A DNA stretch of 64,000 bases from Oscillospiraceae bacterium. Lineage in GTDB: Bacteria; Bacillota; Clostridia; Oscillospirales; Ruminococcaceae. Position 1 is the first letter of the stretch. Each line of letters begins with the position of its first letter. Positions 7,483-15,523 of this stretch are shown in pieces. The DNA is taken from NCBI GenBank assembly GCA_031280965.1, contig JAITFZ010000001.1:1-64000 (forward strand), read 5' to 3'. Below the pieces are notes generated by a model. That model made no database searches and was not told the DNA's origin. It worked only from the letters and a program-made list of their open reading frames with translations. The position numbers were made by a program, and so were the translations under genes.

Positions 7483-8556
7483 ATCAACAGCTACATTGGC
7501 TTCCCGAATTTAGGCAACGGCATAACATTTGAAATCAGCAGAACGGCATTCACCATATTCGGTATCGACATTTACTGGTACGGAGTTGTTATTTCCGCGG
7601 CAATAGGGCTGGGTTTCCTGTACGCAGTTAAGCGTTCGCGGCAGTTCGGCATGATTTCTGATAAAGTTTTCGATGCGGCAATCGCAGGGTTCATAGGCGC
7701 GTTTATCGGTGCGCGGTTGTATTATGTGTTATTCTATAACCTAAACCCCGAAAATGAAAACAAATACACCTTTATAACGACAATTACCGGCGTGAGCAAC
7801 GGCGGACTCGCCATTTACGGCGGTATAATCGGCGCAGTGCTTTTTGCATATATTTTCATGAAACTGAAAAGAATCCGAATTCTTCCCGTGCTTGATTTAG
7901 CGGGTCTCGGCTTTTTATTGGGAATCGGGCTCGGCAGATGGGGAAACTTCTTCAATCAGGAAGCCTACGGTGCGGCAACTGCAGGAAACTTACCGTGGGG
8001 CATGACCGGCAACAGAATCGCCTTAGATATAGTTGTTCGGGAAGCCGGCGAAGGCGCCCTTGTTCACCCCTGCTTCCTTTATGAAAGCCTGTGGTGTCTG
8101 CTCGGCTTTGCGCTTCTGCATTTTTATTCAAAGAAACTGCGTACATTCGACGGCGAGATTTTTCTGCTGTTTGCGGCGTGGTACGGAACAGGGCGAGTCT
8201 TTAACGAACAACTTCGCACCGACAGTTTAATGCTCGGCGACTTAAAAATATCGCAGGTTTTAGCGGGTATTTCAGCAGGAGCGGCAATCGGGGTTTTTAT
8301 TTACTTCAAGCTCCGCGTTAAAAAGAACCTAAACTTTAAAATGTATCGCGACACCGATGAAAGCGGGTGGGCAGTCACCGCTTATGAGGAGAATCTGAAA
8401 CTTCAAAAAGAAAAAACGGCGGCGAAGAAGGCTTTGAAAAAAGCGGAAGAAGTCGCGCCGAGCATATTAGGCGGCAATGTAGGGGACGATGACGGCGCCC
8501 CTCCGGCTGTGAGAAACAATGATGAGGAGGACAGCGGAAATGGCGAAAATACTTGA
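7483..8556 (+). CDS. lgt: Prolipoprotein diacylglyceryl transferase, apparent AUC start
   Basis: Lgt moves diacylglycerol from phosphatidylglycerol to the lipobox cysteine of prolipoproteins at the membrane. The signature GRWGNFFNQE is present, with several membrane segments. The first in-frame ATG is at 7651, but the 56 codons before it encode conserved Lgt sequence (SYIGFPNLG, FGIDIYWYGVV). No ATG, GTG or TTG exists between the upstream in-frame stop at 7450 and that region. AGAAAGGA (7466-7473) lies nine bases before ATC at 7483, giving 357 residues that start x-NSYIGF. CTG 7474 and ATT 7477 are alternatives. A charged, Lys-Ala-rich tail of about 80 residues at the C-terminus is unusual. 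It overlaps folD by 17 bases. Confidence 0.85.
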   Translation: MNSYIGFPNLGNGITFEISRTAFTIFGIDIYWYGVVISAAIGLGFLYAVKRSRQFGMISDKVFDAAIAGFIGAFIGARLYYVLFYNLNPENENKYTFITTITGVSNGGLAIYGGIIGAVLFAYIFMKLKRIRILPVLDLAGLGFLLGIGLGRWGNFFNQEAYGAATAGNLPWGMTGNRIALDIVVREAGEGALVHPCFLYESLWCLLGFALLHFYSKKLRTFDGEIFLLFAAWYGTGRVFNEQLRTDSLMLGDLKISQVLAGISAGAAIGVFIYFKLRVKKNLNFKMYRDTDESGWAVTAYEENLKLQKEKTAAKKALKKAEEVAPSILGGNVGDDDGAPPAVRNNDEEDSGNGENT

Positions 8557-9391
8557 CGGCAACATACTCAGCAAAGCAATAAAAAATGAAATCAAAGCAG
8601 AAATTGAACGGGATAACCTGAAGGTCGGGTTAGCCGTAATCTTAGTCGGCGATGACCCTGCAAGCCATATTTACGTAAACTATAAGCAAAAAGACTGTGC
8701 GGAATGTGGTATTGAATCCTCGAAATACATTCTTTCGGAAAGCGCGGGTACAGATGAACTTTTGTCGCTGATTGACACGCTTAACGAAGATTCGGGAGTA
8801 AACGGCATACTTATTCAGCAGCCGCTCCCTAAGCAAATTGACTTAACGGCGGCGAACGAACGGATTAACCCGCTTAAAGACGTAGACGCTTTCCGCGCCG
8901 ATAACGTAGGCCGCATAACAATCGGCGACTATACGCTCGGCTCATGCACACCTGCCGGTGTCATGGAAATGCTCCGGCGTGAAGAAATTCCGGTTTCGGG
9001 CAAGGAGTGCGTTGTAGTGGGGCGTTCCAACATCGTCGGCAAGCCTATGGCGATGATGCTTTTGCATGAGCATGGCACAGTAACAATTTGCCACAGCAGA
9101 ACCGCAAACCTAAAGGAAGTCTGCAAGCGCGCCGATATTTTAGTCGCGGCTATAGGTAAAGCGAATTTCATATCAGCCGAATACGTGAAAAAAGGCGCCG
9201 TCGTCATTGACGTCGGCATAAACAGGAATGAAGACAATAAGCTTTGCGGCGACGTTGATTTCGCGGCGGTTGAGCCTTTGGCAGGTTATATCACACCTGT
9301 GCCGGGCGGCGTAGGTCCGATGACCCGCGCTATGCTCATGAAAAACACGCTTACCGCCATGAAGTTACAATCAGAACTGAATAAGGCATGA
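8540..9391 (+). CDS. folD: Bifunctional methylene-tetrahydrofolate dehydrogenase/cyclohydrolase FolD
   Basis: FolD interconverts 5,10-methylene-, methenyl- and 10-formyl-tetrahydrofolate in the cytoplasm. The 283-residue protein shows the YVNYK catalytic motif (Tyr45, Lys49), the NAD(P)-binding stretch VVGRSNIVGKP and the C-terminal PVPGGVGPMTRAML signature. I chose the ATG at 8540 because GAGGAGG lies nine bases before it; an ATG seven codons upstream has no ribosome site. It overlaps the lgt end by 17 bases and its TGA overlaps the ATG of the next gene, so it is part of the yfmF operon. Confidence 0.96.
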   Translation: MAKILDGNILSKAIKNEIKAEIERDNLKVGLAVILVGDDPASHIYVNYKQKDCAECGIESSKYILSESAGTDELLSLIDTLNEDSGVNGILIQQPLPKQIDLTAANERINPLKDVDAFRADNVGRITIGDYTLGSCTPAGVMEMLRREEIPVSGKECVVVGRSNIVGKPMAMMLLHEHGTVTICHSRTANLKEVCKRADILVAAIGKANFISAEYVKKGAVVIDVGINRNEDNKLCGDVDFAAVEPLAGYITPVPGGVGPMTRAMLMKNTLTAMKLQSELNKA

Positions 9392-9585
9392 ACAGAAACG
9401 ACAAAAAAAGCCGCCGGTTTTTAATCAATGGAGTACTTCTTGCGGCGACTTTGGTTATATTTATAGTATATATTTCGACAAATTCTACTTGGAGTATAGG
9501 GGTAATTGTCGTAGCTGTTCTTATTGCGGCGATGAGCGGCTTTCAATTTTGGCTTTATTATGGCTTCTTTAATAAAAAGAAATGA
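9388..9585 (+). CDS. Small two-helix membrane protein
   Basis: The 65-residue protein has a basic N-terminus, two hydrophobic segments (about residues 13-29 and 35-58) and a Lys-rich end. Its ATG overlaps the folD stop as ATGA, the only support besides its membrane pattern that it is expressed. I do not recognise a family. No terminator is obvious after it. Confidence 0.6.
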   Translation: MNRNDKKSRRFLINGVLLAATLVIFIVYISTNSTWSIGVIVVAVLIAAMSGFQFWLYYGFFNKKK

Positions 9586-9625
9586 CAATATTCCCCCTCG
9601 CGTAAGACAACTCGAAAAAACATTA

Positions 9626-10366
9626 TTAATATAAATACTCCTCTAATGATGAAAACGGCTCGTTTATATACTCGATAACCAAGTCCCCGTTCTGCCCCCT
9701 CAGCACATTGACATGCACAATCAAAAGCTGCTCCTCCAATGCTCTGCTCGAAAAAAGGTTGCTTGTTGCTATGTCGTATGTGTACTGAAAAGTCACGCGA
9801 CCGGTTCCGGTAATTGTAAACGAATAACCCCAAACATTCACGAGATTAATCGCCAGTTGCCGCCCGTCATCGCTAATCACCGGCGTTCCCGGAATTTTTT
9901 CTGCCGGATTCTCCGGACGGAGTTCAACATTTGAAATCATCGGTCCGTCGGTAATTATCTCAAGATACAAATCTGTCATAACAAAGTTAAAATTGGATTG
10001 GTTGGGCGCGAACTCCTGCGTTATTCTCGCGAAAAACTCGAATTCATCTATGCTTATATCGGGATTGTATGTGTTAAAATAAAAAGCCGGGAAAAACTCA
10101 GGATTTCCGGACGCTAAAGCCGCCGTAAAAATTTCATTCTCTGTGAAATCGGCGCTGATTAGCGATTCCTCCACCGTAGCGAAGAATGCGTCTATATCAA
10201 CGTTAGAGTTATAAAGTCGGCGCACCGCCATTTCCCTCCCGAACGCCCATGTTTCCGTCCTGTCGGCAACAAAAACTATTTCGTTAACCCGAAATTCAAG
10301 AAAGGCGTACAGCGCCACAACAGCGATTACTACCACAATCATAAAAATAAAAACGATTCTTCTCAT
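9626..10366 (-). CDS. Membrane-anchored protein of unknown function
   Basis: The 246-residue protein has one N-terminal membrane segment (about residues 4-24) and an extracellular part rich in Phe, Asn and acidic residues. No lipobox, no known catalytic motif. AAGGGG lies before the ATG. It follows the FkbM methyltransferase gene after 11 bases, so the two are probably co-transcribed, which may hint at a surface role. I do not recognise the family. Confidence 0.7.
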   Translation of the reverse strand: MRRIVFIFMIVVVIAVVALYAFLEFRVNEIVFVADRTETWAFGREMAVRRLYNSNVDIDAFFATVEESLISADFTENEIFTAALASGNPEFFPAFYFNTYNPDISIDEFEFFARITQEFAPNQSNFNFVMTDLYLEIITDGPMISNVELRPENPAEKIPGTPVISDDGRQLAINLVNVWGYSFTITGTGRVTFQYTYDIATSNLFSSRALEEQLLIVHVNVLRGQNGDLVIEYINEPFSSLEEYLY

Positions 10367-10377
10367 ATAAAGCCCCT

Positions 10378-11457
10378 TTATACGCAGTATAAATTAATAT
10401 CCCACGCCGGAATATACTCATGTCTGCGCAGATACAGCTTGTATCTGCTGTTTATTTTTTTAATTAGCAACGGCAGTTCGAGCAGGTCTTCGCTTCTGTG
10501 ATAAAGCGAAACGATAAGCTTGGGTTTATGCTTCTTCAACGTGTTTGCCGCTCCGAGGATTGCGGCGGTTTCACAGCCCTCAACATCAATTTTAATAAGC
10601 GTAGGTATAATTTTACGGCTTTCACAAAAGCTGTCTGTTTTAACCGTGCGGACTTTTTTGCCTTTCGTTAATACGCCGAGCGCCGACTGCCTGCCGCCCG
10701 CGTGAGAAAAGCTTTCCTCGCCGTCCCTGTCGTATGCGGCGGCGTTAAACGCTTCAAGCTTGTCCGGTTCAAGCAGGTAATGCCTGCGCCTAAGCTTACA
10801 AAAACTCCTGAAATCCGGTTCAAAAGCGTAAATTTTGTTATAATTCCCGCCTGTATACTCGGCGAATTCCTGCGCCGTATCCCCGTCATAAGCTCCGAGG
10901 TCTAAAAAAACCTCACTTCCGTCGCTTTTAATTTCAAGCAAACCGAGCGCGTCCTCCCGCAAAGAAGCCGAAGCGCGAAGCGGTTCTGTTCTGCCGCTGA
11001 TTCTGTAGTCAAGCAGGTTGCTGAAAACCTCCCGCGACTGCTCATCCGCTAAAAACTCCCGCACTTTTTCAATCTTATCTGTATTTGCTTCAATGTACTT
11101 CTCATCGAAAAGGGTTTCAAGCGTATCGCCGTACACCGGAACATCAGGCACGTAAACCTCGTGCTTTTCCGAAAGCGCGTAAATTTTTCCGAGTACATCG
11201 GGGCGGTTAGTCCCGAAAGCAATAAGGATTATAAAGCCGCTGTATTCTTTTTCTATATCAGCGAGCTTTCTTACCTTGAAGCCGCGGAAACTGTGCCCCC
11301 GCACAAATTCATCACTCGCCATGAACGCGGCGGGTTTCAGTCCGCGCTGTTCCATGACGGTGAGGATTTTATCGGCGCCGTTGCCCATGCCGTAGATTAT
11401 TATGGGCTTTTCCGCTTCGGTTAAGTACTGCCAAAGGCTGACGGTTTCGGTAAACAT
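10378..11457 (-). CDS. FkbM-family methyltransferase with N-terminal nucleotide-binding-like domain
   Basis: The 359-residue protein has two parts. Residues about 18-100 look like a Rossmann domain (IIYGMGNGADKIL). The C-terminal part is an FkbM-type SAM methyltransferase, with the SAM loop VFLDLGAYDGDTAQEF, then IYAFEPD and LIKIDVEGCE. FkbM enzymes methylate hydroxyls of sugars or polyketides; the target here is unknown, perhaps a cell-surface glycan. I chose the ATG at 11457, since AAGGAG precedes it; the ATG 12 codons earlier has no site. The membrane protein gene follows after 11 bases. Confidence 0.85.
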   Translation of the reverse strand: MFTETVSLWQYLTEAEKPIIIYGMGNGADKILTVMEQRGLKPAAFMASDEFVRGHSFRGFKVRKLADIEKEYSGFIILIAFGTNRPDVLGKIYALSEKHEVYVPDVPVYGDTLETLFDEKYIEANTDKIEKVREFLADEQSREVFSNLLDYRISGRTEPLRASASLREDALGLLEIKSDGSEVFLDLGAYDGDTAQEFAEYTGGNYNKIYAFEPDFRSFCKLRRRHYLLEPDKLEAFNAAAYDRDGEESFSHAGGRQSALGVLTKGKKVRTVKTDSFCESRKIIPTLIKIDVEGCETAAILGAANTLKKHKPKLIVSLYHRSEDLLELPLLIKKINSRYKLYLRRHEYIPAWDINLYCV

Positions 11458-11536
11458 AAACACTCTCCTTGGTTTATAAGCTAATGATAACATATTTCCC
11501 TATGATTTGCAACTAATTATTGTCTACTTTTCCGTG

Positions 11537-11565
11537 TTGACTTTTAGCTCATGTTGTGTTAAAAT
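11537..11565 (+). promoter_or_regulatory. guaB promoter
   Basis: TTGACT (11537-11542), 17 bases, TAAAAT (11560-11565), about 45 bases before the guaB ATG. I see no purine riboswitch between them. Confidence 0.75.
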
Positions 11566-11609
11566 ACTTAGAATATACAAAATAAACCCTACTTGAGAAA
11601 GGAACTGAT

Positions 11610-13136
11610 ATGGCTCACTACACACAGGACGTCTCCCGCACTTTCGGCGAATACCTGCTCATCCCCGGTTACACCTCGGAAAAATGTTTCCCTTCTAACG
11701 TTTCGCTCAAAACCCCGTTAGTTAAATTCAAAAAAGGCGAGGAGCCCGACATTACTTTGAATATCCCGCTCACATCCGCAATCATGCAGTCGGTTTCCGA
11801 CGATAAGTTGGCGGTGGCTTTAGCGCGCGAGGGCGGGCTTTCGTTTATTTTCGGTTCGCAGTCGATTGAAGACGAGGCGGCAATGGTCGCCCGCGTTAAA
11901 GGCTACAAGGCGGGTTACGTCAGCAGTGACTCCAACCTGCGCCCCGACATGACCCTGAAAGACGTATTACGGCTTAAAGAAATGACCGGACATTCCACGA
12001 TGGCTGTAACCGCCGACGGCACGGAACACTCCGAGTTGCTCGGAATAGTCACCAGCCGCGATTACAGAGTGTCGCGCATGTCCGTGGATGAGCCGGTAAG
12101 CTCGTTCATGACGCCTTTTGACAAACTTATAACGGCTTCCTCCGACATCACCCTTTCGGAAGCCAATGACATACTTTGGGAGCATAAGCTTAATTCCCTT
12201 CCGCTTATAGACAGCAACAAGCGGTTAAAATTCTTTGTATTCCGCAAAGACTATGAACAACACAAGGAAAACTTTAACGAAATTTTAGACAAGCAAAAGC
12301 GCTATTTAGTCGGCGCGGGCATAAACACCCGCGATTATACCGAGCGTGTGCCCGCTCTCGTAAAAGCAGGCGCAGACGCGCTTTGTATCGACAGTTCCGA
12401 AGGTTATACAGAATGGCAGAAGCTCACGATTGACTGGATTCGCAAGGAATACGGCAGTTCCGTTAAAATCGGCGCGGGCAACGTCGTTGATAAGGACGGT
12501 TTCCGCTTTCTGGCAGAAGCAGGCGCGGACTTCATAAAGGTCGGCATAGGCGGCGGCGCTATTTGCATAACCCGAGAACAAAAGGGTATCGGCAGAGGAC
12601 AGGCAAGCTCGGTTATTGACGTCTGCGAGGCGCGCAACGAGTATTTCAAAGAAACCGGAGTATACATACCCCTCTGCTCAGACGGCGGAATCGTGCATGA
12701 TTATCACATTACATTAGCGCTTGCGATGGGCGCGGACTTCGTTATGCTCGGGCGCTACTTCGCACGGTTCGACGAAGCTCCCGGTAACATGATTATGCTC
12801 GGCGGCACATATGTTAAGGAATACTGGGGTGAGGGTACCAACCGCGCCCGCAACTGGCAACGTTATGATTCCGGCGGCACCGGGCTTTCCGGCAACACCG
12901 AACATCTCGCATTTGAAGAAGGCGTGGACAGCTATGTGCCTTATGCCGGTCCGCTCAAAGACAATGTAGACCGCTCGCTTTCCAAAGTCAGAAGTACGAT
13001 GTGCAACTGTGGCTGTCTTACAATCCCCGAATTACAGGAAAATGCTAAACTTACCCTTGTTTCCTCAACAAGCATAGTCGAGGGAAGTTCACACGATGTA
13101 ATACTGAAAGATAATCTCAGAAATACGAATTCGTGA
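11610..13136 (+). CDS. guaB: Inosine-5'-monophosphate dehydrogenase, Tritrichomonas-like type
   Basis: IMPDH oxidises IMP to XMP with NAD, the committed step of GMP synthesis. The 508-residue protein has the catalytic barrel with a CBS pair inserted at about 100-220 ([18 protein letters not shown]). The active-site loop [13 protein letters not shown] puts the nucleophile at Cys319, and the flap has Arg418-Tyr419 in NWQRYD. These residue numbers, and Lys310 and Glu431, are the same as in the IMPDH of the protozoan Tritrichomonas foetus, and large blocks such as EYWGEG, MCNCG and [10 protein letters not shown] also agree with my memory of that enzyme. AAAGGA before the ATG supports the start. 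It is monocistronic. Confidence 0.96.
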   Translation: MAHYTQDVSRTFGEYLLIPGYTSEKCFPSNVSLKTPLVKFKKGEEPDITLNIPLTSAIMQSVSDDKLAVALAREGGLSFIFGSQSIEDEAAMVARVKGYKAGYVSSDSNLRPDMTLKDVLRLKEMTGHSTMAVTADGTEHSELLGIVTSRDYRVSRMSVDEPVSSFMTPFDKLITASSDITLSEANDILWEHKLNSLPLIDSNKRLKFFVFRKDYEQHKENFNEILDKQKRYLVGAGINTRDYTERVPALVKAGADALCIDSSEGYTEWQKLTIDWIRKEYGSSVKIGAGNVVDKDGFRFLAEAGADFIKVGIGGGAICITREQKGIGRGQASSVIDVCEARNEYFKETGVYIPLCSDGGIVHDYHITLALAMGADFVMLGRYFARFDEAPGNMIMLGGTYVKEYWGEGTNRARNWQRYDSGGTGLSGNTEHLAFEEGVDSYVPYAGPLKDNVDRSLSKVRSTMCNCGCLTIPELQENAKLTLVSSTSIVEGSSHDVILKDNLRNTNS

Positions 13137-13158
13137 ACGCGGTAATTATGCGCTGTGC

Positions 13159-13177
13159 GGGCGGTCATTGACCGCCC
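13159..13177. terminator. GC-rich dyad between convergent guaB and comEA-like genes
   Basis: GGGCGGTCA (13159-13167) and TGACCGCCC (13169-13177) form a perfect stem directly between the two stop codons. No long T tract follows on either strand, so it may act as a weak two-way terminator or a mRNA 3' end guard. Confidence 0.5.
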
Positions 13178-13573
13178 CTATACTGTTATCCTGTCTTTTA
13201 TACTCTCGAAAACCCGTTCGCCTATTCCGCTGACCTCCATAATTTCCTCAATCGCCATGAACGCGCCGTTGTCTTCCCTGTAGTCGATAATCCTCTGTCC
13301 GATAACAGTGCCGATTCCGTGCAGGCTCATCAGTTCGTTTAAAGAAGCTGTGTTTATGTTGACGAGCGCGATTTCGGAGGAAGACGGCGGTTCCGCCGTG
13401 CCGGAATCTGACTGCCCGCGGTCATTTTGCGGCACGGTAATTCCGTCCCCCGCGCTTTCGTCCGGCATAATCACATTCACATAAACCGGCGCAGAATCAC
13501 GTGCAAAATAAACGAACACCGCGCAGGTTGCTATAAAAACGAACGTTAACAGGAAAAAGACAGCATTTTTCAT
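13178..13573 (-). CDS. ComEA-like helix-hairpin-helix protein, membrane anchored
   Basis: The 131-residue protein has an N-terminal membrane segment (about 4-23), a low-complexity linker, and a ComEA-type double helix-hairpin-helix region (VNINTASLNELMSLHGIG...EIMEVSGIGERVFESI). ComEA binds double-stranded DNA outside the membrane during competence; here the linkage to an RHH repressor instead of comEC is unusual. I chose the ATG at 13573, which overlaps the stop of the upstream RHH gene (ATGA); an ATG four codons earlier is also possible. Confidence 0.85.
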   Translation of the reverse strand: MKNAVFFLLTFVFIATCAVFVYFARDSAPVYVNVIMPDESAGDGITVPQNDRGQSDSGTAEPPSSSEIALVNINTASLNELMSLHGIGTVIGQRIIDYREDNGAFMAIEEIMEVSGIGERVFESIKDRITV

Positions 13574-13779
13574 GGTTTTGCACACTTTGTCGGCAAAGCG
13601 CCGTCTTCCTCATTGAATTCGATTTCACCGTGCTTGGCTTCAAATTTTGTGATACAAGCGCTAATCAACTTGGTCATATACCAGTTCATCGAACGGTCGT
13701 CGTACCTCGCGACATAACGGAATTTTTTTAGCAGTTCGGGGTCTATTCTAAGTGATAAGTTTTTCTCGTGTTTTTTCAT
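13570..13779 (-). CDS. Ribbon-helix-helix (Arc/CopG-like) DNA-binding protein
   Basis: The 69-residue protein reads KNLSLRIDPELLKKFRYVA followed by two helices, the ribbon-helix-helix pattern of small repressors that bind operators as dimers through a beta-ribbon. GGGAG precedes the ATG. It is translationally coupled to the ComEA-like gene. Three copies of TGGAATTA surround its promoter, so it probably represses its own operon. It could also be an antitoxin-type RHH, but no toxin gene follows. Confidence 0.8.
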   Translation of the reverse strand: MKKHEKNLSLRIDPELLKKFRYVARYDDRSMNWYMTKLISACITKFEAKHGEIEFNEEDGALPTKCAKP

Positions 13780-13815
13780 AACATGCTCCCATTATGAACC
13801 CGTTACGGGTTGACT

Positions 13816-13875
13816 ATAATTCCATTTTACATCATATAACTATCGCAAACCAAATTGGAATTATGTTGGAATTAC
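13816..13875 (-). promoter_or_regulatory. Promoter with operator repeats for the RHH-comEA operon
   Basis: On the minus strand TTGGTT (13848-13853), 18 bases and TAAAAT (13824-13829) form a promoter. ATAATTCCA (13816-13824) touches the -10 box, and its inverse TGGAATTAT (13856-13864) and a second copy TGGAATTA (13867-13874) lie upstream of the -35 box with an 11-base period. The layout fits binding by the RHH protein. A further dyad AACCCGT-t-ACGGGTT (13797-13811) lies in the leader. Confidence 0.55.
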
Positions 13876-13937
13876 AGCGGAAGCGTTATTCAACCGGAAC
13901 GTGACTATACTTCACGCCCGACCCCTTGTTTTTATAG

Positions 13938-14372
13938 TCATTTATTCCCGTTATCAATAACCTTTTTAAACACAATTACCTTGCTTAGAATATAGTTAAG
14001 CGTTAAAACGACAGCGGAAACCGCGATTCTTGCGCCGAGTTCGTACCAACCGCCCGTCAGTCCCGTTAAATCCACCAGCAAAAACATCAGCAGTAAATCA
14101 ATTAATAACGTAAAAATCCTCGCCGCGTAAAATAACGCGGCTTCTTTTATGATTCGCACACCCCGAACCTTGCTCCCGAATACCCAGCGTTTATTGGTGA
14201 AAAATGCGAACGTAACAGCGCACACCCAAGAAAGGGCGACCGGAACCGAAGTGCCGTATCCCGGAAAAACCTGCCGAAACAGATAATATGTCCCGAATGA
14301 AACGGCGGTAGTCAGCGCACCGAAAAAAATATACAGCGCGATTTCCCGCCTTGTTTTTTTATTTTTAAGCAA
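13938..14372 (-). CDS. GtrA-like membrane protein
   Basis: The 144-residue protein has four hydrophobic segments and the GtrA pattern (YIFFGALTTAVSFGTYYLF near the start, FFTNKRWVFGSK in the middle). GtrA-family proteins are thought to flip undecaprenyl-phosphate-linked sugars for surface glycans. No glycosyltransferase partner is next to it, so the substrate cannot be named. Confidence 0.85.
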   Translation of the reverse strand: MLKNKKTRREIALYIFFGALTTAVSFGTYYLFRQVFPGYGTSVPVALSWVCAVTFAFFTNKRWVFGSKVRGVRIIKEAALFYAARIFTLLIDLLLMFLLVDLTGLTGGWYELGARIAVSAVVLTLNYILSKVIVFKKVIDNGNK

Positions 14373-14387
14373 CCGCGAAGCCCTCCC

Positions 14388-14434
14388 CGGACGCGCAATG
14401 CGCGTCCGAAAATACAGGCGGGGTTTCCCCCGCC
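14388..14434. repeat. Two adjacent GC-rich hairpins
   Basis: CGGACGCGC (14388-14396) pairs with GCGCGTCCG (14400-14408), and GGCGGGG (14417-14423) pairs with CCCCGCC (14428-14434). They follow the minus-strand gene 14451-14666 and probably end its transcript, although only short T runs follow. Confidence 0.5.
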
Positions 14435-14450
14435 CTTAATAAGTTTTGCG

Positions 14451-14666
14451 TTAGTCTTCCTCTTCCTTCGCCGCTTCGGCATCTTTTTTCTCATTGAGAA
14501 AATGCTCAAGTTCCGCGTCGTCAACAACATGCTCGAAATCGTCAAAGTCATCGAAATCAATGTTGCGGTTGCCGGCTAACTTGTTCTTAATCACCAACGC
14601 CGCAAAAATAGCACCGCCTAAAATCGCCAGAATCCCTAAAATTAAAAAACCTAAACCTTTGCTCAT
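14451..14666 (-). CDS. Small membrane protein with acidic tail
   Basis: The 71-residue protein has one N-terminal membrane segment (about 4-25), a short basic stretch and a very acidic tail (FDDFDDFEHVVDDAELEHF). AGGGACGGG precedes the ATG. I recognise no family. It may be the last gene of the minus-strand run that starts at 19780, 77 bases after rsmE. Confidence 0.65.
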   Translation of the reverse strand: MSKGLGFLILGILAILGGAIFAALVIKNKLAGNRNIDFDDFDDFEHVVDDAELEHFLNEKKDAEAAKEEED

Positions 14667-14743
14667 AACTTTACCCGTCCCTTTCGTATTTTTGTCGTTT
14701 CTACTATCATATCACAAATTTTGCTTCGTGTCAAATCAAAATT

Positions 14744-15523
14744 TTATATCTCACCCATTAAATTCATCAGAATTGAAATTGCCGCAATCGGTGCGGTTTC
14801 GGCTCGCAGAATCAACCGTCCGAGATTTGCCGGAATCAGCCCGGCTTCTGTCGCCGCCGCTATTTCCGCGGGCTCAAACCCGCCTTCACTGCCTACGAAA
14901 ATATCAGCCGACAAACTGCCGTAATTAGTATCGGGGCGTCTTTTAACCGCATTTTTAACGGTATCATTAATCCTCATACCGCCGTTTTCATAAAATATTA
15001 TACCCAAATTTCCGCTTCTGTATAATTTGAGCGCGGCGTTAAAACCTGTAAATTCACCCACAATCGGAATTTTACCGCGTCCCGACTGTTTCGCCGCTTG
15101 TTCGGCAATTTTTTGCAAACGTAAAATTTTACTGTTTTTGTTGTCGGGGCGCGAAACACATCGTTTTGAAATCACGGGAATAATTTCCGAAGCGCCGAGT
15201 TCTGTCGCTTTTTGCACGATGAAGTCAAGTTTCTCGCCTTTAGGAACACACTGGAACAGTCGCAGATACATTTTGGGTTCGCAGTCGTTTGCGCGTTTCA
15301 ATAAAACCTTAAATTCTACACGGCTCCCCGCCGCCGAAACAATTTCCGACGGATAATCGAAGCCGTCTTCATTACACAAAACCGCTTTCCCGCCCGCTTT
15401 CATACGCAAAACCGTGCAGATGTGTTTTGCGTCCGCGCCGCCTATTATAACAATGTCGTTAATTTTTATATCGCCGCCATTAATGAAAAACCTCGGGAAG
15501 CGTAAATTCTCAATTAAATCCAT
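14744..15523 (-). CDS. rsmE: 16S rRNA m3U1498 methyltransferase RsmE
   Basis: RsmE methylates N3 of U1498 in 16S rRNA with SAM. The 259-residue protein has an N-terminal PUA-like part (HICTVLRMKAGGKAVL) and the C-terminal SPOUT knot with VGSEGGFEPAE and LGRLILRAETAPIAA. I chose the ATG at 15523, nine bases after GGGAG; the ATG at 15529 is only three bases from it. It overlaps the end of recG, so the two are coupled. Confidence 0.93.
   Translation of the reverse strand: MDLIENLRFPRFFINGGDIKINDIVIIGGADAKHICTVLRMKAGGKAVLCNEDGFDYPSEIVSAAGSRVEFKVLLKRANDCEPKMYLRLFQCVPKGEKLDFIVQKATELGASEIIPVISKRCVSRPDNKNSKILRLQKIAEQAAKQSGRGKIPIVGEFTGFNAALKLYRSGNLGIIFYENGGMRINDTVKNAVKRRPDTNYGSLSADIFVGSEGGFEPAEIAAATEAGLIPANLGRLILRAETAPIAAISILMNLMGEI

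Noticed and set aside
7651-8556. lgt starting at its first ATG
   Set aside because: It would lose about 56 conserved residues, including the first membrane segment, and no ribosome site is present there.
14494-14928. 144-codon plus-strand frame
   Set aside because: It spans the reverse of the acidic-tail gene, an intergenic gap and the rsmE end; Ser/Arg-rich shadow translation.
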